64,000 nt of DNA from Lysobacter capsici (GTDB lineage Bacteria; Pseudomonadota; Gammaproteobacteria; Xanthomonadales; Xanthomonadaceae). Position numbers and translations under genes: made by a program. This document shows, one piece after another, positions 26,066-35,145 of the stretch; position 1 is the first letter of the stretch; every line of letters starts with the position of its first letter. The stretch is from contig NZ_CP094357.1 in NCBI RefSeq assembly GCF_014779555.2, positions 248,001-312,000 of the forward strand, written 5' to 3'. The notes below the pieces were generated by a model. The model worked only from the letters and a program-made list of their open reading frames with translations. It made no database searches and had not been told where the DNA came from.

Positions 26066-27709
26066 ATGACCGATCCGCAACGCCGCCGTTTTCTGCTCGG
26101 CCTAGCCGTGGGCGGCGCCGCCACCGTGGCCGGGCCGATCGCGATGTGGCGCTGGACCGGCGGGCACGGCCACCGCATGGGCTCGGCGCCCGCGCCGGAC
26201 CTGCAATTGCTCGCGCCCGAAGCGCGCTTCGTGCAGCCGCTGCGCCTGCCGAGCGCGGAAGGATTGCTGGCCGAGATCGAACTCAAGCAGCCGCTGCAAT
26301 TGATCGCGCAGGCCACGACGCAGGCGCTGTTTCCCGGCGCGCCGACGCAACTGTGGGCCTACGCCACCCAAGCCAACGCGCGCGCGGTGATCAACCCGCT
26401 GCTGCGCGCGCGCCGCGGCGACACCATCGAGGTCGGCCTCGACAACCGTCTCGCCGAAGCCACCACGATCCATTGGCACGGCCTGTCGATCGACGAAGCC
26501 AACGACGGCAGCGGCCTGCATCCGGTCGAAGCGGGCACGCAGCGGCGCTATCGCCTGCGCATCGACAACCGCGCCGGCCTGTACTGGTATCACGCCCATC
26601 CGCACGGCCGCACCGGCGTGCAGCTGCAGCGCGGGCTGGCCGGTCTGCTGTTGATCGAGGACGCCGAGGAACTCGCGCTGCGCCAGCGCCTGGGCATGCG
26701 CTGGGGCGAACGCGACCTGCCGTTGATGATCGCCGACAAACAGGTCGGCGCCGACAACGCGATCGTCTACAAGGACGGCGCCGACGACTGGATCGGCAAC
26801 CGCGTGCTGGTCAACTGGACGCCCGAGCCGTACCTCGAAGTGATCCCGGCGTGGTATCGCTTCCGCCTGGCCAACGTCGCCAACGCGCGCATGCTGCGCG
26901 CAGCCTTCATGCAGGGCGAACGCGCGCTGACGATGCAGTTGATCGGTACCGACGGCGGCCTGCTCGAACGCGCCTGGCCGGTCGACGACGTGTTCCTCGC
27001 GCCGGCCCAGCGCATCGACGTGCTGGTCGATTTCAGCGCGCTCAAGCCCGGCGAGCGGGTGATGCTGCGCAGCCTGGACTTTGTTGCGATGGAGAACGAG
27101 GACGAATCGGGCGCGTTCCTGCCCGATCCGATGGCCGATCATCCCGGCGCGGCCGCGATGGGCGAGCCGCTGGATCTGATGGAGGTGCGGGTGATCGAGT
27201 GCGCGACCGATCAGCGCCCGCCCGCGCACCTGCCCGACCTGAGCGCGATCTCCAGCATCGGCCCGCTGCCCGACACCACCGACTGGCCGGTGCGCGCGCT
27301 GCGCCTGCGCATGGACGAAGAAGGCCGCTGGTTCATCAACGACTGGAATTTCCACCTCAGCGGCCACGAGCCCGCGTTCTCGATCCGGCGCGGCAGCCGC
27401 GAGGTCTGGGAAATCCGCAACAGCATGACCAGCATGCCGCACCCGATCCATCTGCACGGGTTCCAGTTCCGGATCCTGTCGCGCGCGATCAGCCCACCGG
27501 ACATCCGCGGCCGTCAGGTCGCGGCCGGCGGCCTGAACCCACAGGACCTGGGCTGGAGCGACACCGTCGTGGTCTGGCCCGGCGAAGTCGTGCGCCTGGC
27601 CATCGATTTCGCCCAAGCTTTCAGCGGCACCCAGCGCTACATGCTTCATTGCCACAACCTCGAACACGAGGACATGGGCATGATGCTGACGTTCGCGGTG
27701 ACCGACTGA
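26066..27709 (+). CDS. Multicopper oxidase, Tat-exported
   Basis: 547 residues. The N-terminus carries a twin-arginine signal, RRRFLLGLAVGGAA at residues 6-19. All four copper-binding segments are present: HWHG at 136-139, HAHPHG at 176-181, HPIHLHG at 459-465 and HCHNLEHEDMGMM at 528-540, the last with the Cys-His pair and axial Met of the type 1 site. These enzymes oxidise Cu(I), phenols or metals with reduction of O2 to water in the periplasm. The CopA/CueO/CotA-like length and Tat export suggest copper tolerance or phenol oxidation. No Met-rich CueO insert is obvious. The next gene begins 47 bp downstream. Confidence 0.93.
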   Translation: MTDPQRRRFLLGLAVGGAATVAGPIAMWRWTGGHGHRMGSAPAPDLQLLAPEARFVQPLRLPSAEGLLAEIELKQPLQLIAQATTQALFPGAPTQLWAYATQANARAVINPLLRARRGDTIEVGLDNRLAEATTIHWHGLSIDEANDGSGLHPVEAGTQRRYRLRIDNRAGLYWYHAHPHGRTGVQLQRGLAGLLLIEDAEELALRQRLGMRWGERDLPLMIADKQVGADNAIVYKDGADDWIGNRVLVNWTPEPYLEVIPAWYRFRLANVANARMLRAAFMQGERALTMQLIGTDGGLLERAWPVDDVFLAPAQRIDVLVDFSALKPGERVMLRSLDFVAMENEDESGAFLPDPMADHPGAAAMGEPLDLMEVRVIECATDQRPPAHLPDLSAISSIGPLPDTTDWPVRALRLRMDEEGRWFINDWNFHLSGHEPAFSIRRGSREVWEIRNSMTSMPHPIHLHGFQFRILSRAISPPDIRGRQVAAGGLNPQDLGWSDTVVVWPGEVVRLAIDFAQAFSGTQRYMLHCHNLEHEDMGMMLTFAVTD

Positions 27710-27756
27710 TCCGTATCGACCGACTCAAGCCACCATCGCCCCACGGAGCCGCCTGC

Positions 27757-28533
27757 ATGCGCCGTTCGACCGTTTCCCGCCTCTGTTTTCTCAGCGCCGC
27801 GCTTGCCGTCGCCGCCGCATGTACGCCTGCGTCCAAAGACGCGTCGAAACCAGGGGCGACGGACGCACCCGCGCCGCTCACCGCGGCCCAGGTCGACAGC
27901 GACAAGGCCAAGGTCAGTTACATCGTCGGCCGCGATTTCGCCCGCAGCATCGAACCGGTGCGCGGCGAACTCGATACCGAGGTGGTGCTGCGCGCGATCC
28001 GCGACGCCCAGGCCGGCCGGCCCTCGCTGTTCGACGAAGCGCAGAGCAAGCGCATCCGCGAAGGGTTCAGCGAACACCTGCGCAGCAAGCACGACGCCGA
28101 CATCAAGGCGCTGGCGGCGCGCAATCTGCAAACCGGCGAGGAATTTCTAAAGCGCAATGCGCAAGCGCAGGGCGTGACCACCACCGCGTCGGGGCTGCAA
28201 TACCAGGTGATGCGCGCGGGCAAGGGCGCGCATCCGAAAGCCAGCGACACGGTGCGGGTGAATTACCTCGGCCGCCTGCTCGACGGCAGCAAGTTCGAAA
28301 GCACCTACGACACCGATCACCCGGCCGAATTCGTGCTCGCCCAGGTGATGCCGGGCTGGACCGAGGGCGTGCAGCTGATGACGCCGGGCAGCCAGTACCG
28401 GTTCTGGATTCCGGCCAAGTTGGCTTATGGCGAACGCGGCATGGCCGGGCAGATCGAACCCAACTCGGTGCTGGTGTTCGAGATCGAATTGCTGGAGATC
28501 GCGGGCGAGGGTGCGCCGACGCACGACGAATGA
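27757..28533 (+). CDS. FKBP-type peptidyl-prolyl isomerase, lipoprotein (Mip/FkpA-like)
   Basis: 258 residues with GGAG 8 nt before the ATG. The signal peptide ends in a lipobox, LAVAAAC, with Cys22 as the lipidated residue. An N-terminal helical dimerisation region (KAKVSYIVGRDFARSIEPVR) is followed by an FKBP domain at about residues 150-250 (TASGLQYQVMRAGKGAHPKA; VRVNYLGRLLDGSKFESTYD; GSQYRFWIPAKLAYGERG). It catalyses proline isomerisation and helps fold exported proteins at the membrane. It lies 47 bp after the multicopper oxidase and may be co-transcribed with it. Confidence 0.93.
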   Translation: MRRSTVSRLCFLSAALAVAAACTPASKDASKPGATDAPAPLTAAQVDSDKAKVSYIVGRDFARSIEPVRGELDTEVVLRAIRDAQAGRPSLFDEAQSKRIREGFSEHLRSKHDADIKALAARNLQTGEEFLKRNAQAQGVTTTASGLQYQVMRAGKGAHPKASDTVRVNYLGRLLDGSKFESTYDTDHPAEFVLAQVMPGWTEGVQLMTPGSQYRFWIPAKLAYGERGMAGQIEPNSVLVFEIELLEIAGEGAPTHDE

Positions 28534-28978
28534 GTGGGCGTGGGCGGGTTGAAACGAATCGCCGGTTGAAACGAAGGCGTCGGGGCAGCTCGCTTTCGCC
28601 GCGCTGATGGGGGTGAAGAGCGTCGGACCGAGCCGCCGCCCGCGACCTGCGCTCATCGATGCATTGGTGATGACATCGATAACCCGACACAGCGGAAATG
28701 CAGCTGAAACCAAGCCGCGAACGCACAGAAACGATCCAGCCAATGCACGCGGTTCCGGTGACCGAGCGCTTCAGCCGCTAGCCGCCTGGTCCAGATCGCC
28801 GCGCCAACACCCAACCGCTCGTCGTCCAGGCGTCGGACTTGTGACCGAGACCTCAGCCAGGCCCGCAACGGGCGCGAAGTCCGTCGCAATCATGTAGCAG
28901 TTTTCCGGCCAAACTCCGCAGCCATCGCGGCTCGTATCGTCGCGTCCACCCGCCACTCCCCGTCTTCGGAGACAGCCA
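28534..28978. other. 445-bp gap, nothing recognised
   Basis: I see no credible coding frame, terminator with a U-tract or tandem repeat in this stretch. The ribosome site of the next gene (CTTCGGAGACAGCCA) is at its end. Confidence 0.5.
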
Positions 28979-30730
28979 GTGAATTCCAAGCTCGCCCACG
29001 GCGCCCTCGCCACCGTGCTCATCGGCGCCGCGTTCGCGCCCGCGCAGGCCGCCCAGCGCACGCTGCAACTGTCCGAGGACAACACCCTCAGCAAGCCGAT
29101 CAGCGCCAGCGCATCGACCCTGCGCGGCACGCCGCTGGCCAGGGCGGCCTTGTCGCAGGCGGTGTCCAACCGCGTCTGCGAAAGCGGCGCCAAGTGGCTG
29201 CGGGTGGGCTTCAAGCAACTCAAGCTGTCGGGCTACGACTCGCTGGTGCTCAGCAGCAGCGGCGGCGACCGCCTGGTGCTGGAGGGCAAGCAGTGGAACG
29301 ACCGCAGCTTCACCACCCGCGCGCTGCGCGGCGAATGCGTCGACATCCAGCCTTACTTCAGCCAGCCCGACAGCGGCTTCCAGCTCGACCGCTACGAATA
29401 CAGCGCGGTGCCGCTGGAACTGGCCAGCGTGGTCGTGGCCGGCGCCGGCGACATCTGCGACACCAGCGGCAACGCCTGCCAAGGCACCTCCGACCTGATC
29501 GTGTCGATCAACCCGACCGCGGTGTTCACCGCCGGCGACAACGCCTACAGCAGCGGCACGCTGACCGAATACAACAACCGCTACGCGCCGACCTGGGGCC
29601 GCTTCAAGGCGCTGACCAGCCCGTCGCCGGGCAACCACGACTACAACACCACCGGCGCCAGCGGTTACTTCGATTACTTCAACGGCGTGGGCAACCAGAC
29701 CGGCCAGGCCGGCGATCGCAGCAAGGGCTATTACAGCTGGGACGTGGGCGACTGGCATTTCGTCGCGCTCAACACCATGTCCGGCGGCACCGTCGCGACC
29801 GCGCAGATCGACTGGCTCAAGAGCGACCTGGCCGCGACCACCAAGCCGTGCATCGCCGCGTACTTCCATCATCCGCTGGTCAGCCGCGGCAATTACAGCG
29901 GCTACAGCCAGGTCAAGCCGATCTGGGACGCGCTGTATGCGGTCAAGGCCGATCTGGTTCTGGTCGGGCACGATCACAACTACCAGCGCTACGGCAAGAT
30001 GAACCCCAATCAGGCCGCCGCCAGCGACGGCATCCGCCAGATCCTGGTCGGCACCGGCGGGCGCGCGTTCTACGGCATCAGCGGCAGCCACGCCTTGCTC
30101 GAGGCGAGCAACGCCAGCACCTACGGCGTGCTCAAGCTGACCTTGACCGCGACCGGCTACACCGGCGACTTCGTGCCGCGCGCCGGCAGCAGCTACACCG
30201 ATCATTTCACCGGCACCTGCAACGACGCCGGCACCCCGCCCGCGCAGTCGCTCACCCTCAACGCGACCCGCGACGTCACGGTCAAATCCGGCGGCACCCG
30301 GGTCAACACCACGGTGTTGTACGCCGACGGCAGCGACGGCGGCCAGGTGTTGCGCGGCCTGATGGGCTGGGACGTGTCGAGCGCGAACGGTCTGAACCTG
30401 ACCGGCGCGCAGGTGAAGCTGCAGGTCAGCGACAGGTCCGCCGGCGTCTACGATCTGTATCAGGTCGCCAGCGCCTGGAGCGAAAGCAATGCGACCTATG
30501 CCGGCGCGACGCTCGGCAGCAAGCTCGGTTCGGTGACGCCGAACGCGACCGGCGCGCAGTACATCACCCTCAACGCGACCGGCCTGCAACTGGTCAAGAA
30601 CTGGGCGAACGGCAGCGTGGCCAACAACGGCGTGATCCTGGTGCCGGCCTCGGGCGTCACCGACGGCGTCGACTGGTCTTCGCGCGAAGGCGCGAATGCG
30701 CCGCAGCTGGTGCTCAGCTATACGCCTTGA
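28979..30730 (+). CDS. Secreted metallophosphoesterase with DNRLRE domain
   Basis: 583 residues from a GTG start with GGAG 8 nt upstream. A signal peptide ends at about AQA24. The calcineurin-like phosphoesterase core has its metal motifs in order: GAGDICD (about 155), AGDNAY (about 187), PGNHDY (about 218), FHHPL (about 297) and [10 protein letters not shown] (about 330). Residues about 428-583 form a DNRLRE domain ([20 protein letters not shown]), a beta-sandwich common in secreted proteins. It probably hydrolyses phosphate mono- or diesters outside the cell. The preceding 130 residues are a separate unrecognised module. A hairpin follows. Confidence 0.92.
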   Translation: MNSKLAHGALATVLIGAAFAPAQAAQRTLQLSEDNTLSKPISASASTLRGTPLARAALSQAVSNRVCESGAKWLRVGFKQLKLSGYDSLVLSSSGGDRLVLEGKQWNDRSFTTRALRGECVDIQPYFSQPDSGFQLDRYEYSAVPLELASVVVAGAGDICDTSGNACQGTSDLIVSINPTAVFTAGDNAYSSGTLTEYNNRYAPTWGRFKALTSPSPGNHDYNTTGASGYFDYFNGVGNQTGQAGDRSKGYYSWDVGDWHFVALNTMSGGTVATAQIDWLKSDLAATTKPCIAAYFHHPLVSRGNYSGYSQVKPIWDALYAVKADLVLVGHDHNYQRYGKMNPNQAAASDGIRQILVGTGGRAFYGISGSHALLEASNASTYGVLKLTLTATGYTGDFVPRAGSSYTDHFTGTCNDAGTPPAQSLTLNATRDVTVKSGGTRVNTTVLYADGSDGGQVLRGLMGWDVSSANGLNLTGAQVKLQVSDRSAGVYDLYQVASAWSESNATYAGATLGSKLGSVTPNATGAQYITLNATGLQLVKNWANGSVANNGVILVPASGVTDGVDWSSREGANAPQLVLSYTP

Positions 30731-30797
30731 ACAACCGCCGGCTTTGATAGCGCCGGCGCAGCCTTAGGGCCGCCGGCTTGGCGAGGTATCCATCCAG

Positions 30798-30823
30798 ACC
30801 GGACGCGCGATCGCGCGTCCGGT
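30798..30823 (+). terminator. 26-bp perfect palindrome downstream of the metallophosphoesterase
   Basis: Two 13-bp halves (ACCGGACGCGCGA and its exact complement) meet head to head 67 bp after the stop and are followed by ATTC. The all-GC stem is a plausible transcription end, though there is no real U-tract. Confidence 0.45.
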
Positions 30824-30832
30824 ATTCGGCGC

Positions 30833-30927
30833 CGTCAGCCGCCGCCACTGGAACCTCGCACCTCCGCGACACCTCCGGGGATGAGACGCGGCGCGAACGC
30901 GCGAGGTTCCAGTGGCGGCGACTGACG
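30833..30927. repeat. 27-bp inverted repeat, 41-nt loop
   Basis: The arms at 30833-30859 and 30901-30927 (GCCGCCACTGGAACCTCGC and its complement) differ at one position. Neither arm is part of a gene. The size and spacing resemble a REP-type intergenic element. Confidence 0.75.
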
Positions 30928-31030
30928 ATCGCGCGCGGCGAGCGCGCATCGGCCGCGACGAATATTGCGATGCCGCCGGCCGTGCGGTCGGCCTGTTGTA
31001 AGTCGGCCTGTTGCAATCAGCCCGCTGTAA

Positions 31031-31486
31031 TCAGCTGTTCACCTGCAACGCAGGCCGCGCATTCGCGCCCACGCCGATCATCAACTTGACCGATTCCTTG
31101 ATCCGCTCGGCGCCGCCCAACTTGACCGCGGCGATCAGGCGTTCGCCGATCGTGCGGCTTTCGTCGGCGGTGCTCGCATGCGCGCCGAGAATCGCCAGAC
31201 CTTTCTCGGTCAGCCGATAACGTAGCGCCAGATGCACGAACGGCACGCCGTTCAAGGACTCTTTCACGCAGGCGGTGCTGCGCAGATAGCCCTCGTCCAT
31301 CAACCATTCGAAAGTCGCGCCGCAGGCGAGCACCGCCGCGGCCATCGCTTCGCGATTGCCGGGGTCCACGCCGGGCATATGCCGCGCGGATTCTTCGGCG
31401 TTGAAGCGGGCTACGACGGGATGCTGTTCGAGCGCGGCCGCACAGATGCGTGCGGTGGCTATGCTGAAAACTTCAATGTTTTTCAT
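31031..31486 (-). CDS. Hypothetical protein, possible winged-helix domain
   Basis: 151 residues from the ATG at 31486, with GGGGG about 9 nt upstream. Residues 60-100 (FEWLMDEGYLRSTACVKESL, LRYRLTEKGLAILG) have the helix-then-hairpin pattern of a winged helix, reminiscent of DUF2513-type small proteins. This is a guess from pattern. It ends RPALQVNS. The promoter region upstream (31487-31850) is markedly AT-richer than the rest of the window, suggesting the gene may have been acquired. Function unknown. Confidence 0.65.
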   Translation of the reverse strand: MKNIEVFSIATARICAAALEQHPVVARFNAEESARHMPGVDPGNREAMAAAVLACGATFEWLMDEGYLRSTACVKESLNGVPFVHLALRYRLTEKGLAILGAHASTADESRTIGERLIAAVKLGGAERIKESVKLMIGVGANARPALQVNS

Positions 31487-31850
31487 TAATGACGCCCCCT
31501 GACGTCCTTGCTATTTACGAGGGGCATACGTAAAAACGGTGTGATGAAAAATGTTGTAAGAAATTGAAAAGTAAAGGGTATTTATTGATTATCGTCTCGT
31601 TGAATATGTGATGCGCGCATGGAGAACCATGACAAACTGACCCGGCGCGGCAGTTGCGGTCGGTGCGCGGCAAGCGGGCGGGAAAATCTCGATCAGGTAG
31701 ATGAACGACGCGTGGGCCGGATGTGGCTCCAAATCGTTCGATTTCGATGGGAGCCAATTGCTGGCTGAGCCGATCGCGCGCCGCTTCAACTCGATGCGCA
31801 TCGCGCGCCGCCGTACCCGCAAGCCATCCAACCATCGACAAGGACGCGAC
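31487..31850. other. 364-bp AT-rich gap
   Basis: No gene. The part next to the minus-strand gene (about 31500-31610) is strikingly AT-rich, containing AAATTGAAAAGTAAAGGG and TATTTATTGATTATCG, against roughly two-thirds GC elsewhere. It probably holds the promoter of the minus-strand gene. No repeat structure stands out. Confidence 0.5.
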
Positions 31851-32663
31851 ATGAGCACCGACAAAATCTTCGACGCCGCGCGCGAAGGCGACATCGAAAC
31901 CACCCGCGCCTGCCTCGACGCCGGCGCCGATCCGGCCGCGCTCAACGCGTACGGTTTCACCGCATTGCAAACCGCGGCGATGGGGTCGAACACGACGCCG
32001 GTCGAGCGCAACCTCGCGGTGCTGCGCGTACTGCTCGACGCCGGCAGCCCGCTGGAATACGCGGGCAAGGACGGACGCACCGCGCTGTACCTCGCCGCCG
32101 AGTTCGCGCCTACGACCGATGCGGTGCAGTTGCTGATCGATGCCGGCGCCAAGGCCGATATCAGCGATGGCCACGGCAACCACATCCTGGTCAACGCGAT
32201 GACGGACGAAGTGATCGAACTGCTGTCGCGCGTAACCGGCAAGCCGATCCCCGAACCGCCGCCGCCGGAACCCGAACCGGTCAAGATGACGCCGGCGCAA
32301 TGGCGCGCGGCGAAGCTGCGGATCGATGCGGTGTTCGCCACCCTCGGTCAGGCCGGCGTGGTCGCGCTGCACGACGCCGGCTACACCCAGGCGGACGGAT
32401 TTTCCGACGCCAGCGAGGCCTTCCTCGACGGCGGCGGCGAGGCCGCCGGCCTGCACGGCGTGTGCTTCTACACGCGCCAGGACCTGAACGCCGCCAAGCG
32501 CAGCAGCCGGCTCTCGCTGGGCTTCTGGGGCGCGCCGGAAGGCGCCGACGCCGACATGCTGCGGGTCGGCGGGCTCATCGTCGCAGCCTTTCGCGACGCG
32601 GATTTCGAGGTGCGATGGAACCAGACGGCATCGCTGCGGCCGGAACTCGACCTGCGCACCTGA
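31851..32663 (+). CDS. Ankyrin-repeat protein with DUF6891-like C-terminus
   Basis: 270 residues from the ATG at 31851 (AGGA at -9 to -12); a 50-residue upstream extension is not supported. Residues 1-115 contain about three ankyrin repeats (IFDAAREGDIETTRACLDAG; DGRTALYLAAEFAPTTDAVQ; LLIDAGAKADISDGHGNHIL). A Pro/Glu linker (PEPPPPEPEPV) follows. The C-terminal 130 residues (FATLGQAGVVALHDAGYTQA; LHGVCFYTRQDLNAAKRSS) resemble DUF6891, a domain of unknown function. Ankyrin repeats bind partner proteins. There is no signal peptide, so it is probably cytoplasmic. Confidence 0.8.
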   Translation: MSTDKIFDAAREGDIETTRACLDAGADPAALNAYGFTALQTAAMGSNTTPVERNLAVLRVLLDAGSPLEYAGKDGRTALYLAAEFAPTTDAVQLLIDAGAKADISDGHGNHILVNAMTDEVIELLSRVTGKPIPEPPPPEPEPVKMTPAQWRAAKLRIDAVFATLGQAGVVALHDAGYTQADGFSDASEAFLDGGGEAAGLHGVCFYTRQDLNAAKRSSRLSLGFWGAPEGADADMLRVGGLIVAAFRDADFEVRWNQTASLRPELDLRT

Positions 32664-32735
32664 GCGCGATCCGACGCGCCGGTGAAGCCTGCAGCTGAAC
32701 CGCAATTCATGTGCCCGCGTGTTATCTTGCGCGCA

Positions 32736-32934
32736 GAAGGGGAGTAGCTCCCGACTGCCGCATCGTCATTACGGGTCCACAACCCCGGTGCGCAGGCATC
32801 CATCACCGACCCGCGTCGGCCGGATGCGAGCAAGACCTTCGCCGACAGCGGCGAAGGCACGTCTTCCAGATCTCAACGGACGACGCTTCGTGCCCTGCGG
32901 CTACGAAGCGCCTTTAATCATCCGGGAGAGTCAT
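32736..32934 (+). promoter_or_regulatory. yybP-ykoY manganese riboswitch and expression platform
   Basis: The leader shows the conserved yybP-ykoY elements in order: GAAGGGGAGTAGCTCCC at 32736, GCATCGTCATTACGGG, then GCGAGCAAGACCTTCGCC paired with GGCGAAGG at about 32827-32856. The expression platform holds a CGCTTCGT/ACGAAGCG hairpin (32884-32910) and the GGGAGAG ribosome site just before the TerC-family start. This riboswitch class senses Mn2+ and typically controls exactly such genes (alx/mntP). Boundaries are by eye. Confidence 0.85.
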
Positions 32935-33915
32935 ATGGAAACCATCGGTAGTCCGATGCTGTGGGGCGCGTTCGCCGCCTTCGTCGTCGTCGCGCTGCTC
33001 GTCGATCTGGTGCTGATGCGCCACGGCGGGCCGCACAAGGTCACCTTCAAGGAAGCCGCGTGGTGGAGCGTGGGCTGGATCGCGCTCGCGCTGCTGTTCA
33101 ACGCCGGCCTGTGGTGGTGGCTGCGCGAGCAATCGGGCGCCGACATCGGCAACCGCATCGGCCTGGAATTCCTGACCGGTTACCTCGTCGAGAAATCGCT
33201 CGCGGTCGACAACATCTTCGTGTTCCTGATGCTGTTCTCGTACTTCGCCGTGCCCGAGGAACAGCGCCAGCGCGTGCTGGTGATCGGCGTGCTCGGCGCG
33301 ATCGTGCTGCGCGCGATCCTGATCTTCGCCGGCGCCTTGCTGCTGGCCAAGTTCCACTGGATCTTGTACGTGTTTGGCGCGTTCCTGATCTTCACCGGCA
33401 TCAAGATGCTGATGGCCGCGGGCAAATCGCCGGATCTGGACAGCAACCCGGTGCTCAAGTGGATGCGCGGGCATCTGCGCCTGACCGACGACTACCACGA
33501 CAGCAAGCTGTCGATCCTGCGCGACGGCAAGCGCTGGTACACGCCGCTGTTCGCGGTGATCGTGCTGATCGGCGTGACCGACGTGATCTTCGCGGTCGAC
33601 TCGATCCCGGCGATCTTCGCCATCACCGAAGACCCGTTCATCGTGTTGACCTCGAACGTGTTCGCGGTGCTCGGCCTGCGCGCGATGTTCTTCCTGCTGC
33701 AGGGCATGGCCGACCGCTTCCACCTGCTGCCGTACGGCCTGGCGCTGGTGCTGGTGTTCATCGGCGGCAAGATGCTGTTGATCGATGTGTACAAGATCCC
33801 GGTGCTGATCTCGCTGATCGGCGTCGCCGCGATCATCGGCGGCTCGGTGGTGTTGAGCCTGATGCGTCCGGCCGCGGCCAAGCCCGGCGAGGGGCAGGGC
33901 TCCAGCGCGGTCTGA
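32935..33915 (+). CDS. TerC/Alx-family membrane protein (manganese export)
   Basis: 326 residues from the ATG at 32935, right after the riboswitch ribosome site. There are about nine hydrophobic helices, with the two conserved acidic motifs of the family, LVEKSLAVDNIFVFLMLFSY and VIFAVDSIPAIFAITEDPFI, whose Asp and Glu residues bind cation. Alx and related TerC proteins export Mn2+ across the inner membrane. The Mn2+ riboswitch in front makes that role likely here. The C-terminal tail is short and basic. Confidence 0.93.
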   Translation: METIGSPMLWGAFAAFVVVALLVDLVLMRHGGPHKVTFKEAAWWSVGWIALALLFNAGLWWWLREQSGADIGNRIGLEFLTGYLVEKSLAVDNIFVFLMLFSYFAVPEEQRQRVLVIGVLGAIVLRAILIFAGALLLAKFHWILYVFGAFLIFTGIKMLMAAGKSPDLDSNPVLKWMRGHLRLTDDYHDSKLSILRDGKRWYTPLFAVIVLIGVTDVIFAVDSIPAIFAITEDPFIVLTSNVFAVLGLRAMFFLLQGMADRFHLLPYGLALVLVFIGGKMLLIDVYKIPVLISLIGVAAIIGGSVVLSLMRPAAAKPGEGQGSSAV

Positions 33916-34033
33916 CCGCGCGGCGACGACGCCACCGGGCCGAATCGCGATCGGGGTACATGGCGTGGCGCGGCATCGATGGTTACATTGATGCCGCGCT
34001 GTCGCTTTCCGCCCTTATCGCCGGTGTCAGGAC

Positions 34034-35026
34034 ATGGCCAGAACCGCTAGTTCGAAAGCGACCGCTCCGGCGGCGAAGACGCCGTCCGCGACCCGGCGAA
34101 CGGCCGTGAAGAAAGCGGCGGTCACGAAGGTTGCGGCGAAGAAAGCGGCGGCGAAGAAAGTCGTCGCGAAGAAAGCCGCGCCGACCAGGACCGCGCCGGG
34201 CAAGGCCGCGTCGAAGAAAGTCACCGCGGGAAAATTCGCAGCGACGAAGAAGCCGGCCACGGTCAAGACAAAACCCAAGGCTTCGGCAACCCGAGGCACG
34301 GCCCAAAGCGCCGCGCCCGCGCCCGCGCGTGCCCTGGCGACCCGCCTCGACGACGCCCTGCATCAACTGCGAATGTCGTCGAGCCAGGCCTATCGCGACG
34401 GCCTGGCGCGTTACGCGATTCCCAGCGAGCGCGCCTTCGGCGTACCGATGGGTTCGATCCAGGCGCTGGCCAAGCGCCTGGGCCGCGATCACGAGCTCGC
34501 GGCCGCGCTGTGGGGCAGCGCCTGGTACGAAGCGCGCCTGCTGGCGTCGTACGTCGACGACCCGGCCTGGGTCACGCCCGCGCAGATGGACCGCTGGGCG
34601 CGCGACTTCGACAACTGGGCGGTCTGCGACACGATCTGCTTCGCCCTGTTCGACCGCAGCCCGCACGCGTGGCGCAAGATCGAGCAATGGGCGCCGCGCC
34701 GCGACGAATACGTCAGGCGCGCCGCGTTCGCGCTGCTCGCCAGCAAGACCGTCCACGACAAGCAGGCCGACGACGGCTTGTTCCTGCACGGCCTGGAACT
34801 GATCCAGACCCATGCCGACGACGAACGCAACTTCGTCAAGAAAGCCGCCAACTGGGCGCTGCGGTCGATCGGCAAGCGCAATGCCGTGCTGCATGCCGCC
34901 GCGCACGAAACCGCGACGCGGCTGGCCGCGCGCAAGGACTCCGCGCCGCGCTGGATCGGCAAGGATGCGCTGCGCGAACTCAACAGCGCCTCGGTAATGG
35001 AACGGTTGGCGAAACGGGCGCGTTGA
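34034..35026 (+). CDS. AlkD-like DNA alkylation-repair protein with histone H1-like N-terminus
   Basis: 330 residues. Residues 1-95 are an Ala/Lys/Thr/Pro-rich tail (VAAKKAAAKKVVAKKAAP) like bacterial histone H1-type domains. Residues about 100-330 are a HEAT-repeat DNA glycosylase of the AlkD/AlkC type: LATRLDDALHQLRMSSSQAY, GVPMGSIQALAKRLGRDHEL, WVTPAQMDRWARDFDNWAVC, RKIEQWAPRRDEYVRRAAFA. AlkD removes N3- and N7-alkylated purines. The tail should bind DNA non-specifically and could raise affinity for the chromosome. The ribosome site is only AGGA close to the ATG. Confidence 0.87.
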   Translation: MARTASSKATAPAAKTPSATRRTAVKKAAVTKVAAKKAAAKKVVAKKAAPTRTAPGKAASKKVTAGKFAATKKPATVKTKPKASATRGTAQSAAPAPARALATRLDDALHQLRMSSSQAYRDGLARYAIPSERAFGVPMGSIQALAKRLGRDHELAAALWGSAWYEARLLASYVDDPAWVTPAQMDRWARDFDNWAVCDTICFALFDRSPHAWRKIEQWAPRRDEYVRRAAFALLASKTVHDKQADDGLFLHGLELIQTHADDERNFVKKAANWALRSIGKRNAVLHAAAHETATRLAARKDSAPRWIGKDALRELNSASVMERLAKRAR

Positions 35027-35054
35027 TCGATGCGCAAGCGATGCGAAAATCGCT

Positions 35055-35083
35055 AAAAAAAGCCGCACGCCCCGGCGTGCGGC
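35055..35083 (-). terminator. Rho-independent terminator for the minus-strand gene
   Basis: On the minus strand GCCGCACGCC-GG-GGCGTGCGGC is followed by seven T residues, 62 bp after the stop of the secreted protein gene. The plus-strand alkylation-repair gene ends just before it, so it may serve both. Confidence 0.85.
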
Positions 35084-35145
35084 CATGCAGGTCGGGATCG
35101 AAGTCGTCGCGTTATCCGATTTCGCTTTAGACCGAGCGTTGGAGT

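Noticed and set aside
28534-28978. Small genes on both strands
   Set aside because: Candidate frames lack ribosome sites and have biased, non-family compositions.
30731-31030. Small basic ORFs near the palindromes
   Set aside because: They are translations of inverted-repeat arms.
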